A stretch of DNA of 10,832 bases from Flavobacteriaceae bacterium (GCA_013042825.1 JABDPL010000112.1:1-10832), one strand, 5' to 3'. Positions 1-7,598 are shown, counted from the stretch's first letter. A program made the numbers and translations. The notes: generated from the sequence alone by a model not told the origin.

Positions 1-1
1 C

Positions 2-625
2 AATGCGACCGGGGTAGACCATCTGGCCATGGCATTGCAGGATAAAGGTATTGTCCTCATTCATATTTCTACCGACTATGTCTTTGATGGCCAAAACAGC
101 AGACCGTATAAAACAACTGATTTAACCAGGCCACTGAATGTTTATGGGCGTTCTAAACTCAAAGGGGAAAAGTATATTGAGCAACGCCTGAGTAAATATT
201 TTATAATAAGAACATCCTGGCTATATTCTCCTTACGGGCATAATTTTGTCAAAACCGTTGCCCGCAGAGTTAAGAACGGCGCAAAAATGACAATAGACAG
301 CAGTCAGACGGGATCTCCAACAAGCGCCTATGATCTGGCAGATTTCGTAAATTACTTAATTGCCGGGGAAATCGAGAATTATGGGGTGTATCATTTTACG
401 GCTTCTGATCATGCGACTTGGTTTGAACTCGCCATGTTTGTGGCCCGACATTATTCAGAAAAACCTGAAAGTCTTATTTCTTCTACGGCACGATATGAAA
501 CAAAGGCCGAGCGGCCAAAATACAGTGTTCTAGACCTCCAAAAAACCTTGAAAATTTATGAAGATATTCCATCATGGAAAGTGTCGGTTTCGACGGTTAT
601 TGGCAAAATGAATACAATGGTGTAG
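2..625 (+). CDS. rfbD: dTDP-4-dehydrorhamnose reductase, C-terminal part (5' end outside window)
   Basis: Reduces dTDP-4-keto-L-rhamnose to dTDP-L-rhamnose with NAD(P)H, the last step of cytoplasmic dTDP-rhamnose synthesis. The open frame enters from base 2 with no start; the first residues (NATGVDHLA) already match the interior of the family, so the ATG at 29 is an internal methionine. 207 residues are present against a usual 285-300, so roughly the N-terminal 80-90, including the GxxGxxG cofactor loop, are missing because of the window edge. Visible family marks are STDYVFDG (fragment residues 23-30), the extended-SDR catalytic pair YGRSK (Tyr48, Lys52) and the late ERPKYSVLD segment. The TAG stop is followed by a 103-nt gap before gmd. 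Its presence suggests rhamnose, or a related deoxysugar, in the glycan made by this locus. The family call is secure; the exact substrate is inferred. Confidence 0.93.
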   Translation, partial: NATGVDHLAMALQDKGIVLIHISTDYVFDGQNSRPYKTTDLTRPLNVYGRSKLKGEKYIEQRLSKYFIIRTSWLYSPYGHNFVKTVARRVKNGAKMTIDSSQTGSPTSAYDLADFVNYLIAGEIENYGVYHFTASDHATWFELAMFVARHYSEKPESLISSTARYETKAERPKYSVLDLQKTLKIYEDIPSWKVSVSTVIGKMNTMV

Positions 626-665
626 AAGCATTTAGTTATTCCTGGAGTTGTATGGTTATCCCCTT

Positions 666-682
666 CAAATGACTTACATTTG
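666..682. repeat. Perfect inverted repeat CAAATG-N5-CATTTG upstream of gmd
   Basis: Two perfect 6-bp arms (666-671 and 677-682) are separated by ACTTA. No run of T follows the second arm, so it is a poor intrinsic terminator. It lies 46 nt before the gmd start, and its right arm contains the TTTG that would serve as the upstream box of a Bacteroidota promoter. A dimeric regulator site is therefore possible, but this is inference from position and symmetry only. Confidence 0.45.
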
Positions 683-708
683 CAACTGATTCAATCCCGA
701 TAATGTTC
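679..708 (+). promoter_or_regulatory. Possible Bacteroidota-type promoter for gmd
   Basis: TTTG at 679-682 is followed after 18 nt by TAATGTTC at 701-708, a partial match (TA plus two of the TTTG bases) to the TAnnTTTG -7 box known from Flavobacterium and Bacteroides. The predicted transcript would start about 15 nt before the gmd ATG. The match is weak, and the case rests mostly on its place in the only gap ahead of a long gene run. Confidence 0.3.
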
Positions 709-728
709 TCATTTTTTAAAATGTATCA

Positions 729-1847
729 ATGAAAAAAAAGATCGCTTTAATTACCGGAATTACCGGTCAGGACGGCGCTTACCTGGGTGAGTTTCTTATA
801 AAAAAGAATTACGAGGTACATGGGGTAAAGAGAAGGTCGTCATTGTTTAACACGGCGCGAATCGATCATTTATATCAGGATCCACATGAGGAGAACAGGA
901 ACTTTTTTCTGCATTATGGCGATTTAACAGACAGCACCAATCTTATACGAATCATCAAGGAGGTCAGGCCTGACGAGATTTATAATCTGGCCGCCATGAG
1001 CCACGTCCATGTTTCATTTGAAACACCTGAATATACTGCAAATGCCGATGCTCTAGGTGCGTTGAGAATTCTGGAAGCTGTCCGCATGCTCGATATGGAA
1101 AAGGACGTAAAGATCTATCAGGCATCCACATCGGAATTATACGGTAAGGTTCAGGAAGTTCCTCAAACCGAAACAACGCCTTTTTATCCCAGGAGCCCCT
1201 ATGCTGTAGCCAAGATGTATGCCTACTGGATTACTATCAACTACCGTGAGGCCTATGGTATGTTCGCCTGTAACGGGATTTTATTTAATCATGAGTCACC
1301 AATACGAGGTGAGACCTTTGTCACTCGTAAAATAACACGGGCAACCTCAAGGATCGCGCTTGGCTTACAGGATAAACTTTTTTTAGGGAATCTAAATTCA
1401 AAGCGGGATTGGGGCCATGCCAAGGATTATGTGCGGATGATGTGGCTCATTCTTCAAGCTGAAGAACCAGAGGATTGGGTAATTGCCACCGGAGTAACAA
1501 CATCGGTCCGAGATTTTGTAAGAATGTCGTTTGAACATGTTGGTATTATCCTTGAATTTAAAGGCGAAGGCTCAAATGAAAAAGCCTATGTCGTCGCATG
1601 TAATGATCCCGATTATCAGCTGGAGATAGGAAAAGAAGTGGTAGCAGTTGATGAACGCTATTACAGGCCAACAGAGGTCGACCTGCTGATCGGCGATTCA
1701 TCGAAAGCCAGGAAAAAGTTGGGTTGGGTCCCGGAGTACGATCTTCAGGCACTGGTCGACGATATGATGTCGAGCGATCTCAAACTTATGAAGAAGCAAC
1801 AATTTCTAAAGCAAGGCGGTTACAGGATCAAAAATTATTTTGAATAA
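729..1847 (+). CDS. gmd: GDP-mannose 4,6-dehydratase
   Basis: Converts GDP-D-mannose to GDP-4-keto-6-deoxy-D-mannose in the cytoplasm, the first committed step to GDP-L-fucose. It is a full-length 372-residue short-chain dehydrogenase of the extended type. The NADP(H) loop GITGQDG is at residues 10-16, followed by the family segment GVKRRSSLFNTARIDHLY. The catalytic set is visible as Thr134 and Glu136 in STSELYG, with Tyr158 and Lys162 in YAVAK; each is shifted by two from the E. coli enzyme's Thr132, Glu134, Tyr156 and Lys160. NHESPIRGETFVTRKIT also matches the family. The ATG at 729 gives the expected N-terminus; the nearby ATG at 721 is in another frame and stops after three codons. fcl follows after 8 nt, so the two are surely cotranscribed. 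The intermediate could feed other 6-deoxyhexoses, but adjacency to fcl points to fucose. Confidence 0.97.
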   Translation: MKKKIALITGITGQDGAYLGEFLIKKNYEVHGVKRRSSLFNTARIDHLYQDPHEENRNFFLHYGDLTDSTNLIRIIKEVRPDEIYNLAAMSHVHVSFETPEYTANADALGALRILEAVRMLDMEKDVKIYQASTSELYGKVQEVPQTETTPFYPRSPYAVAKMYAYWITINYREAYGMFACNGILFNHESPIRGETFVTRKITRATSRIALGLQDKLFLGNLNSKRDWGHAKDYVRMMWLILQAEEPEDWVIATGVTTSVRDFVRMSFEHVGIILEFKGEGSNEKAYVVACNDPDYQLEIGKEVVAVDERYYRPTEVDLLIGDSSKARKKLGWVPEYDLQALVDDMMSSDLKLMKKQQFLKQGGYRIKNYFE

Positions 1848-1855
1848 GCCAGTAG

Positions 1856-2905
1856 ATGGAGAAAGATTCGAAGATATTTGTTGCCGGGCACAGAGGCCTT
1901 GTAGGAAGCGCCATATTGGAGAACCTTAAATCTAAGGGGTATACTAATCTTCTCACAAAAACACGACAGGAGTTAGATCTGATCGACCAATTAGCAGTGA
2001 AGACTTTCTTTAAGACGGAAAGGCCTGAATATGTTTTTCTTGCAGCAGCTAGGGTCGGTGGAATAGTCGCCAATAATCTATATCGTGGTGAATTTATCTA
2101 TGATAATATGATGATTCAGAACAATGTAATTCATCACAGTTATCTGAATGGTGTAAAAAAACTCTTGTTTCTTGGAAGCACCTGCATATATCCCAAGAAT
2201 GCCCCTCAACCGATGAAAGAGGAGTATTTGCTGACCGATGTACTCGAATATACCAATGAGCCCTACGCAATTGCGAAAATCGCCGGCATTAAGATTTGTG
2301 AAAGCTACAACCTTCAATACGGCACTAATTTTCTTTCGGTCATGCCCACCAACCTTTACGGGCCGAATGATAATTTCGATTTTGAAAAGTCACATGTGTT
2401 GCCGGCACTGCTGAGGAAAACCTATCTGGCAAAACTTTTGGCCGATTCAGATTTTGAAACAGTAATGAAAAATACCGGTCATGAATCGAAAGAAGAGGCT
2501 ATGTCATTTCTCGAGTCCATAGGTGTAACCGCTGATCGAATTCAAATTTGGGGCACAGGTGCTCCGCTTCGCGAATTTCTCTGGTCGGAGGATATGGCTG
2601 ATGCCTGTGTGTTTATTATGGAAAGCGTGAATTTCAGCGAAACTTACGATAAGGATATAAAGGCGATCAGGAATACCCACATCAATATAGGGACAGGACA
2701 GGATATTTCAATCGCCGATTTAGCGGTATTGATAAAGGAAATCGTTGGTTTTGAAGGAGAGCTTGTGTTTGACACGAGCAAACCGGATGGCACTTACCGA
2801 AAGTTGACAGATGTCAGCAAGTTGAATAGCATAGGCTGGAAACACAAGATTGATCTGGTTGAAGGCATAAAAAAACTATATGATTGGTATGTTCAAAGGG
2901 CATGA
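1856..2905 (+). CDS. fcl: GDP-L-fucose synthase (GDP-4-keto-6-deoxymannose 3,5-epimerase/4-reductase)
   Basis: Carries out epimerisation at C3 and C5 and then NADPH reduction at C4 to give GDP-L-fucose from the Gmd product. The Rossmann loop GHRGLVG is at residues 11-17. The catalytic Ser108 (in GSTCIYP), Tyr137 and Lys141 (in YAIAK) fit the E. coli Ser107/Tyr136/Lys140 set shifted by one. PTNLYGPNDNF, around residues 163-173, matches the substrate-binding region. The protein has 349 residues, about 30 more than the E. coli enzyme. The extra length falls around residues 195-225, an acidic, probably helical insert before the IQIWGTG strand; longer forms of this kind are usual in Bacteroidota. 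The gene starts 8 nt after gmd, and its last 26 bases overlap the longest reading of cysQ, which physically joins fucose supply to the sulfation genes. Confidence 0.96.
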   Translation: MEKDSKIFVAGHRGLVGSAILENLKSKGYTNLLTKTRQELDLIDQLAVKTFFKTERPEYVFLAAARVGGIVANNLYRGEFIYDNMMIQNNVIHHSYLNGVKKLLFLGSTCIYPKNAPQPMKEEYLLTDVLEYTNEPYAIAKIAGIKICESYNLQYGTNFLSVMPTNLYGPNDNFDFEKSHVLPALLRKTYLAKLLADSDFETVMKNTGHESKEEAMSFLESIGVTADRIQIWGTGAPLREFLWSEDMADACVFIMESVNFSETYDKDIKAIRNTHINIGTGQDISIADLAVLIKEIVGFEGELVFDTSKPDGTYRKLTDVSKLNSIGWKHKIDLVEGIKKLYDWYVQRA

Positions 2906-3731
2906 TTTATTAGAAACTGCGGTTTTGGCCAGCATTGAGGCCGGAAAAGTTATAATGGAGGTTTATGATTCAGCCTTCGAGGTTGAGTATAAAGATGATA
3001 AATCTCCCTTAACCGAAGCAGACCGCAGGGCTAATACGGTAATTAATCAATATCTTCAACGGACTGATATTCCCATTATAAGTGAAGAAAACAAACAACT
3101 TGATTATGCTGTCAGGAAAGACTGGGAGACCTGTTGGGTAGTTGATCCCGTTGACGGCACCAAGGAATTCGTGAAGCGAAATGGGGAATTTACGGTAAAT
3201 ATTGCCCTGGTGACTGATGGCGTTCCCGGGCTGGGGGTGATTTATGTTCCCGTATCCCGAATGCTTTACCTCGGAAATGCAGAGGACAAAAAAGCCTATT
3301 CTTGCAGAATAAACGAAGGTCATGAGAGTCTGAACAGTATTTTGGCCGGGTGTAAACCCTTACACCCGCGAGAAGGGGATCCTGATCCCATAAAAGTGGT
3401 GGGAAGCAGATCACATATGAATGATACGACTAAAGAATTTATTGAGTTGCTCGGCGGAACGGGGAAAATGACAGAGATAGTAAGCAAGGGAAGTTCTTTA
3501 AAGTTCTGTCTTTTGGCTGTTGGCGAGGCAGATATCTATCCACGTTTTGCACCCACTATGGAATGGGATACAGCGGCGGGCCATGCTATTTGCAGTGCCC
3601 TGGGCATAAATGTGATATCACAGGAAACAGGGGAAGAGTTATTGTATAACAAAAGAAATCTGTTGAACCCATGGTTCCTGGTATTTAATCGAAAACGTTT
3701 TAGTGACCTACCGGAAAGAATCACATCTTAG
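2880..3731 (+). CDS. cysQ: 3'(2'),5'-bisphosphate nucleotidase (PAP phosphatase)
   Basis: Mg-dependent phosphatase of the inositol monophosphatase superfamily. CysQ removes the 3'-phosphate of PAP, the inhibitory by-product of sulfotransferases, and may also act on PAPS. The metal-binding marks are present: Glu69/Glu70 in SEEN, DPVDGT at residues 89-94 and the C-terminal EWDTAAGHA from residue 228. TPLTEAD-like SPLTEADRRAN occurs near the N-terminus as in the family. 283 residues is slightly longer than the roughly 250-270 of typical CysQ. The ATG at 2880 overlaps fcl by 26 nt; an in-frame ATG at 2889 (overlap 17 nt) gives MFKGHDLLETA and is equally plausible. The next gene starts inside its 3' end. 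With two sulfotransferases downstream, PAP clearance is the natural job here. An inositol or other monophosphatase role is less likely. Confidence 0.93.
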   Translation: MIGMFKGHDLLETAVLASIEAGKVIMEVYDSAFEVEYKDDKSPLTEADRRANTVINQYLQRTDIPIISEENKQLDYAVRKDWETCWVVDPVDGTKEFVKRNGEFTVNIALVTDGVPGLGVIYVPVSRMLYLGNAEDKKAYSCRINEGHESLNSILAGCKPLHPREGDPDPIKVVGSRSHMNDTTKEFIELLGGTGKMTEIVSKGSSLKFCLLAVGEADIYPRFAPTMEWDTAAGHAICSALGINVISQETGEELLYNKRNLLNPWFLVFNRKRFSDLPERITS

Positions 3732-4155
3732 AAGTCTTCTGAAAGGGATCTCATGGCGAATTATCGCCACCACAGATACCATTCTTGTTGTTCTTCTTGT
3801 TACCTGTGCATTAGATGAATGCAGTCTAGATTCGGCTATAAAGATTGGCTTTATAGAATTCCTCATCAAATTTGCCCTCTATTACGTTCATGAGAGAGCC
3901 TGGCAATTTGCATACAAGGATGGTATTGTTACAAAGAAGGAAACACTGATCAAATCGATTTCATGGCGATTGATCGCTTCTTTATCCACGTTTATTATTT
4001 CGGGCGCCATACTCAACAGATTTGATGAATTGGCCTTATATATTGCACTAACCGAATTATTTACGAAATTTGTGCTGTATTATTTCCATGAGCGGATATG
4101 GTTGAAATTACCCCTCGGAAACGTGCGGTCGTATTTCTTCAGAAAAAAAAGATAA
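3703..4155 (+). CDS. Tandem DUF2061 membrane protein
   Basis: A small integral membrane protein of 150 residues made of two copies of the DUF2061 unit. Copy one runs from KGISWRIIA (14-22) to LYYVHERAW (59-67); copy two from KSISWRLIA (84-92) to LYYFHERIW (125-133). Each copy holds two hydrophobic stretches, so about four membrane helices are expected, and the C-terminus is basic. No biochemical function is known to me for the family. The start is GTG at 3703, which places the gene 29 nt inside the end of cysQ; no in-frame ATG lies upstream of the first repeat, and starting later would break it. The TAA stop abuts the cysC ATG with no gap, so translational coupling to the sulfate-activation enzymes is likely. 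A role in sulfate entry, or in anchoring PAPS synthesis at the membrane, is speculation from position. Confidence 0.88.
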   Translation: MTYRKESHLRSLLKGISWRIIATTDTILVVLLVTCALDECSLDSAIKIGFIEFLIKFALYYVHERAWQFAYKDGIVTKKETLIKSISWRLIASLSTFIISGAILNRFDELALYIALTELFTKFVLYYFHERIWLKLPLGNVRSYFFRKKR

Positions 4156-4758
4156 ATGGGAGAGAATATCAAGCCTTATACCTATAAGGTCAGTTTAAAA
4201 GACAGGCGACATTCGAATAACCACAATTCATTTTTAATTTGGTTTACGGGCTTATCGGGCTCCGGAAAATCTACCATTGCAAACCTTGTGGAACAGAGAT
4301 TATTTGAGCTCGGTGTAAAAACCTATGTTCTTGATGGGGATAATATCAGGAAAGGAATAAATAAAGATCTTAGTTTCAGTCCGGATGACCGAACGGAGAA
4401 TATCAGGCGTATCGCTGAATTAGCGGGATTATTTATAGACGCCGGGCTTGTGGTATTGGCCGCTTTTGTGTCGCCGTATAAAAAAGACCGGGCCAATATT
4501 AAAAGTATTGTCAAAGATATTAACTTTGTCGAGGTTTTTGTAAATACAAGTCTGGAGGAATGTGAAAGAAGGGATGTGAAGGGATTGTACAAAAAAGCGA
4601 GAGCCGGAGAAATCAAGAATATGACCGGAATCTCCGCTCCCTATGAGGAACCTGAAAACCCAGATGTTGTGATAATGACTGAAGGAGAATCCATCGCGGA
4701 TTCAGTTGAGAAAATAATAAGGTATATAGAACCCAAATTAGCATTGAACGATGAGTAA
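4156..4758 (+). CDS. cysC: Adenylyl-sulfate (APS) kinase
   Basis: Phosphorylates APS at the 3' position with ATP to give PAPS, the sulfate donor. It is a complete 200-residue P-loop kinase. Walker A GLSGSGKS is at residues 32-39, the DGDNIR loop at 60-65, and the APS-contact segment FVSPYKKDR at 104-112; KGLYKKARAGEIKNMTGISAPYE is the typical lid and substrate region. The ATG directly follows the TAA of the DUF2061 gene, and the 3' end overlaps cysD by 8 nt. It stands alone and is not fused to cysN as in many NodQ-type proteins. With no PAPS reductase nearby and sulfotransferases downstream, the PAPS made here is most likely used for sulfation. Confidence 0.97.
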   Translation: MGENIKPYTYKVSLKDRRHSNNHNSFLIWFTGLSGSGKSTIANLVEQRLFELGVKTYVLDGDNIRKGINKDLSFSPDDRTENIRRIAELAGLFIDAGLVVLAAFVSPYKKDRANIKSIVKDINFVEVFVNTSLEECERRDVKGLYKKARAGEIKNMTGISAPYEEPENPDVVIMTEGESIADSVEKIIRYIEPKLALNDE

Positions 4759-5656
4759 GTACTACCTAAACTATCTGGACGAATTAGAGAGTGAAGCCAT
4801 TTTTGTTCTCCGGGAGGTATGGGCCCAATTTGAAAATCCGGTCATACTATTCTCTGGGGGAAAGGATTCAATAGTTATAACCCATTTAGCAAAAAAGGCC
4901 TTTTATCCTGCAAAGATTCCCTTTGCACTGATGCATGTTGATACGGGACATAATTTTCCGGAGACCATTAAATTCAGAGATGATCTTGTAAAAGATTTGG
5001 GAGTAAAATTGATTGTTGGCTGCGTTCAAAAATCAATTGATCAGGGCCGGGTTGCTGAGGAGAAAGGAAAAAACGCTACAAGAAATACCCTTCAGATCAC
5101 AACCTTGCTCGACGCGATTGAAGAGCATAATGTAGATTGTGCCATTGGTGGTGGCCGGCGGGATGAAGAAAAAGCGAGAGCCAAGGAACGTTTCTTTTCA
5201 CATCGTGACGATTTCGGGCAATGGGATCCAAAAAATCAACGCCCTGAACTTTGGAACCTGTTCAACGGGAATCATTTTCAAGGTGAGCATTTCCGGGCTT
5301 TCCCGATCAGCAATTGGACCGAAATGGATGTTTGGAATTATGTTCAACGAGAAAAAATAGAAATACCTACACTTTATTTCGCACATGAACGAAAAGTGAT
5401 TTGGCGAAATGAGTCTTGGATACCCATTTCAGAATACCTGCAGCTACAGGAGACCGATGAAGTCGTGGTTAAGAAAATCCGGTTCAGGACATTGGGTGAT
5501 ATTACGATCACCGGGGGAATTGAATCTGAAGCCGATACGGTCGAAAAGATCGCTATGGAAGTTTCGGCCATGCGCAAGACCGAACGAGGAAACAGGAGTG
5601 ACGACAAACGATCGGAGACCGCTATGGAAGACAGAAAGCGCCAGGGATACTTTTAA
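4751..5656 (+). CDS. cysD: Sulfate adenylyltransferase subunit 2 (ATP sulfurylase small subunit)
   Basis: Forms APS and pyrophosphate from sulfate and ATP, driven by GTP hydrolysis in its partner CysN. The PP-loop SGGKDS is at residues 35-40, followed by the family segments MHVDTGHNFPET, GGRRDEEKARAKERFFSHRD and FPISNWTEMDVW. The 301-residue length and the ending KRQGYF match full-length CysD. The ATG lies 8 nt inside cysC, and cysN starts 16 nt after the stop. The 3' part also carries a long open frame in another register that continues into cysN; the intact CysD sequence over this stretch shows that it is not coding in that second frame. Confidence 0.97.
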   Translation: MSKYYLNYLDELESEAIFVLREVWAQFENPVILFSGGKDSIVITHLAKKAFYPAKIPFALMHVDTGHNFPETIKFRDDLVKDLGVKLIVGCVQKSIDQGRVAEEKGKNATRNTLQITTLLDAIEEHNVDCAIGGGRRDEEKARAKERFFSHRDDFGQWDPKNQRPELWNLFNGNHFQGEHFRAFPISNWTEMDVWNYVQREKIEIPTLYFAHERKVIWRNESWIPISEYLQLQETDEVVVKKIRFRTLGDITITGGIESEADTVEKIAMEVSAMRKTERGNRSDDKRSETAMEDRKRQGYF

Positions 5657-5672
5657 AATAAAAACTACTCTT

Positions 5673-6926
5673 ATGTTAGAAACCAATCAGCTACTTCGAT
5701 TTACAACTGCCGGTAGTGTTGATGATGGGAAAAGCACATTGATCGGCCGATTACTATACGATTCAAAGTCAATTTTTGAAGATCAGCTTGAGGCCGTTGA
5801 AACCACTAGCCGGCGAAAAGGATTTGATGGCGTAGACCTGGCTCTGTTTACAGACGGTTTGAAGGATGAAAGAGAACAGGGGATCACTATTGACGTGGCC
5901 TATCGTTATTTTACAACACCAAAGCGAAAATTTATAATCGCAGACACCCCGGGTCACATTCAGTATACCAGGAATATGGTGACTGGGGCTTCTACAGCTA
6001 ATGCGGCAATTATATTAGTTGACGCCAGAAATGGGGTTATCGAACAGACCAGGCGCCATTCGTTTATCGCCTCCTTGCTTCACATTCCCCATCTGATCGT
6101 TTGCATCAATAAAATGGACCTTGTTGATTATGATGAGAAGGCATATTCAAGAGTGATTGACCAGTTCGAGGAGTTCTCATCAAAAATGATGGTTAAGGAC
6201 ATCAGGTTTATCCCAATCAGCGCACTGAATGGAGATAATGTAGTGAATCGATCTGAGAACATGCCCTGGTTCCAGGACGCCCCCTTATTGCATACCCTGG
6301 AAACCATGCATATAAGCAGCGACATCAACAAGGTGGATACACGCATGCCCGTTCAAACCGTTATCAGGCCTCAGAGTGAAGAATTTCGTGACTTCAGAGG
6401 ATTTGCCGGCAGGATTGCCAGTGGTATTTTAAGAGTGGGTGAAGAGGTATTGGTTCTGCCTTCAGGATTTTCTTCCAGGATAAAGGAAATAACAACATTT
6501 GAGGGATCTCTGGATGAAGCATACGCGCCAATGTCGGTTGTGGTCTCGCTTGAGGATGATATCGATATTAGCCGGGGCGATATGATAGTTCGCTCGAATA
6601 ACGTTCCTGAAATGTCTCAGGATGTCACCCTTATGTTGTGCTGGTTGCATAATAATCCGGCCAAACCCCGGGCCAAATATATAATTCGGCATACGACCAA
6701 TGAGCAACGGGCGGTTATCAAAGAGATAATTCACAAGATCAACATCAACACCCTGGAGCGAAATACCGAGGATAAAACTCTTAATATGAATGATATTTCC
6801 AAGGTTAAAATCCGAACTACCCGGCCGCTTATGATTGACTCCTACAGGGATAACAGGGCTACCGGAAGCGTAATACTTATAGATGAATCAACCAATGAAA
6901 CCGTTGCTGCGGGAATGATAATTTAA
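5673..6926 (+). CDS. cysN: Sulfate adenylyltransferase subunit 1 (GTPase subunit)
   Basis: The GTP-hydrolysing partner of CysD, an EF-Tu-like GTPase that makes APS synthesis favourable. From the ATG at 5673 the protein has 417 residues. G1 is GSVDDGKS at 14-21, G3 is DTPGH at 91-95 and G4 is NKMD at 146-149, with ISAL of the G5 region near 190. Two beta-barrel domains follow, ending in ILIDESTNETVAAGMII. The open frame reaches back to an ATG at 5409, but those 88 codons lie within cysD and resemble no CysN, whereas MLETNQLLRFTTAGSVDDG is the expected N-terminus. There is no C-terminal APS-kinase fusion, consistent with the separate cysC. The lipoprotein gene follows after 14 nt. Confidence 0.96.
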   Translation: MLETNQLLRFTTAGSVDDGKSTLIGRLLYDSKSIFEDQLEAVETTSRRKGFDGVDLALFTDGLKDEREQGITIDVAYRYFTTPKRKFIIADTPGHIQYTRNMVTGASTANAAIILVDARNGVIEQTRRHSFIASLLHIPHLIVCINKMDLVDYDEKAYSRVIDQFEEFSSKMMVKDIRFIPISALNGDNVVNRSENMPWFQDAPLLHTLETMHISSDINKVDTRMPVQTVIRPQSEEFRDFRGFAGRIASGILRVGEEVLVLPSGFSSRIKEITTFEGSLDEAYAPMSVVVSLEDDIDISRGDMIVRSNNVPEMSQDVTLMLCWLHNNPAKPRAKYIIRHTTNEQRAVIKEIIHKININTLERNTEDKTLNMNDISKVKIRTTRPLMIDSYRDNRATGSVILIDESTNETVAAGMII

Positions 6927-6940
6927 TACCTAAGAATGAA

Positions 6941-7489
6941 ATGAAAAATTTGATCAACATTTTGATATTGACCACGATTTTGGTCTTCTCATGTAAGAAT
7001 GAAACCTCACAAACTCAAGAAAAGGAAACAGCTCAGGTCGAGGAGGAAGCTCCGATGGAACTTGAGGTAGATTTCAAGTTTAAAACAGACAAGCAGGATG
7101 TATTCAGGGTTATGATGAACAACATTGAGGTTGATGAAATTCAGAAGAAAAATATCCATGTTTTTGAAGACGTGATCCCAACTGAAACAACAGAGAGTAT
7201 GGTCATGTCATTCGGCCCCGGAAATGTTTCAAATAATCTTATTATCAATCTTGGCGCCAAAGAGGAGAAGACAATTGAAATCGATTATATCATGCTAACC
7301 TATGGCGGTCAAAGCCAGCTTGTCAATGCATCACAACTTCAGGATTTCTTCATACTTAATAAATTTATCTCCCAGGATGAGCAAGGGCGTTTGAAAACTC
7401 AAACGGTAGACGGAAGACATAATCCTACAATCATCGCTAAGCGAAAACTAATAGGACAGCTCGTCAATCCTCCCAAGCCAGCACAATAA
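6941..7489 (+). CDS. Small lipoprotein of unknown function
   Basis: 182 residues that I cannot assign to a family. The N-terminus is a clear lipoprotein signal: MKN, a hydrophobic stretch (residues 4-16) and the lipobox LVFSC with Cys18 as the modified residue. Residues 19-40 are a polar linker rich in Glu, Gln and Thr, as expected for a tether. The remainder alternates hydrophobic and polar residues in a way that suggests a beta-sandwich (for example VDFKFKTDKQDVFRVMM at about 44-60, and IEIDYIMLTYG). It has no further membrane segment and no cysteine after Cys18. It begins 14 nt after cysN and is probably the last gene of that transcript, since a long gap with hairpins follows. A periplasm- or surface-facing role in handling the sulfated glycan is possible but unsupported by any motif. 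Confidence 0.85.
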   Translation: MKNLINILILTTILVFSCKNETSQTQEKETAQVEEEAPMELEVDFKFKTDKQDVFRVMMNNIEVDEIQKKNIHVFEDVIPTETTESMVMSFGPGNVSNNLIINLGAKEEKTIEIDYIMLTYGGQSQLVNASQLQDFFILNKFISQDEQGRLKTQTVDGRHNPTIIAKRKLIGQLVNPPKPAQ

Positions 7490-7498
7490 GGAATTTTG

Positions 7499-7514
7499 AC
7501 GATTTGATCGTTTT
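7499..7514 (+). terminator. Weak candidate intrinsic terminator after the lipoprotein gene
   Basis: ACGAT-TTG-ATCGT forms a 5-bp stem with a 3-nt loop, extendable by one G-T pair, and runs into TTTT. It begins 10 nt after the lipoprotein stop. The stem is short and AT-containing, so it would be a weak terminator at best; the position at the end of a long gene run is the main support. Confidence 0.33.
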
Positions 7515-7574
7515 GTTGCCCTGCTTTTGTCTCTGCGCATGGCAGGAAAGGAGATTCTGCAGAGATCAGAAAAA

Positions 7575-7598
7575 AGTTTCTCGACGGCTGGAGAAACT
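7575..7598. repeat. Perfect 8-bp hairpin AGTTTCTC / GAGAAACT
   Basis: The arms at 7575-7582 and 7591-7598 are exact reverse complements around the 8-nt loop GACGGCTG. No T-run follows on the + strand, but the left arm is preceded by six A (7570-7575), so on the - strand the stem would be followed by T residues. It could be a transcript 3'-end structure, a protein site or part of a longer structured leader. The symmetry is certain; the function is not. Confidence 0.5.

Noticed and set aside
964..1176. Minus-strand open frame within gmd
   Set aside because: The gmd protein is intact and full of family motifs here; the opposite frame is a shadow with no recognisable features.
2445..2530. The extra segment in fcl as an insertion or frameshift
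   Set aside because: The frame is continuous, the catalytic residues are intact, and longer Fcl forms with such a segment are usual in Bacteroidota.
5409..5672. An 88-codon in-frame extension upstream of cysN, opening at an ATG inside cysD
   Set aside because: CysD is intact and family-like over the whole stretch, and the extension does not resemble any CysN N-terminus, while the ATG at 5673 gives the expected one.
4156..6926. The cysC-cysD-cysN run as an assimilatory (cysteine-making) operon
   Set aside because: No PAPS or sulfite reductase gene is in the window, while PAP phosphatase and two sulfotransferases are; sulfation is the better reading, though flanking DNA could change this.
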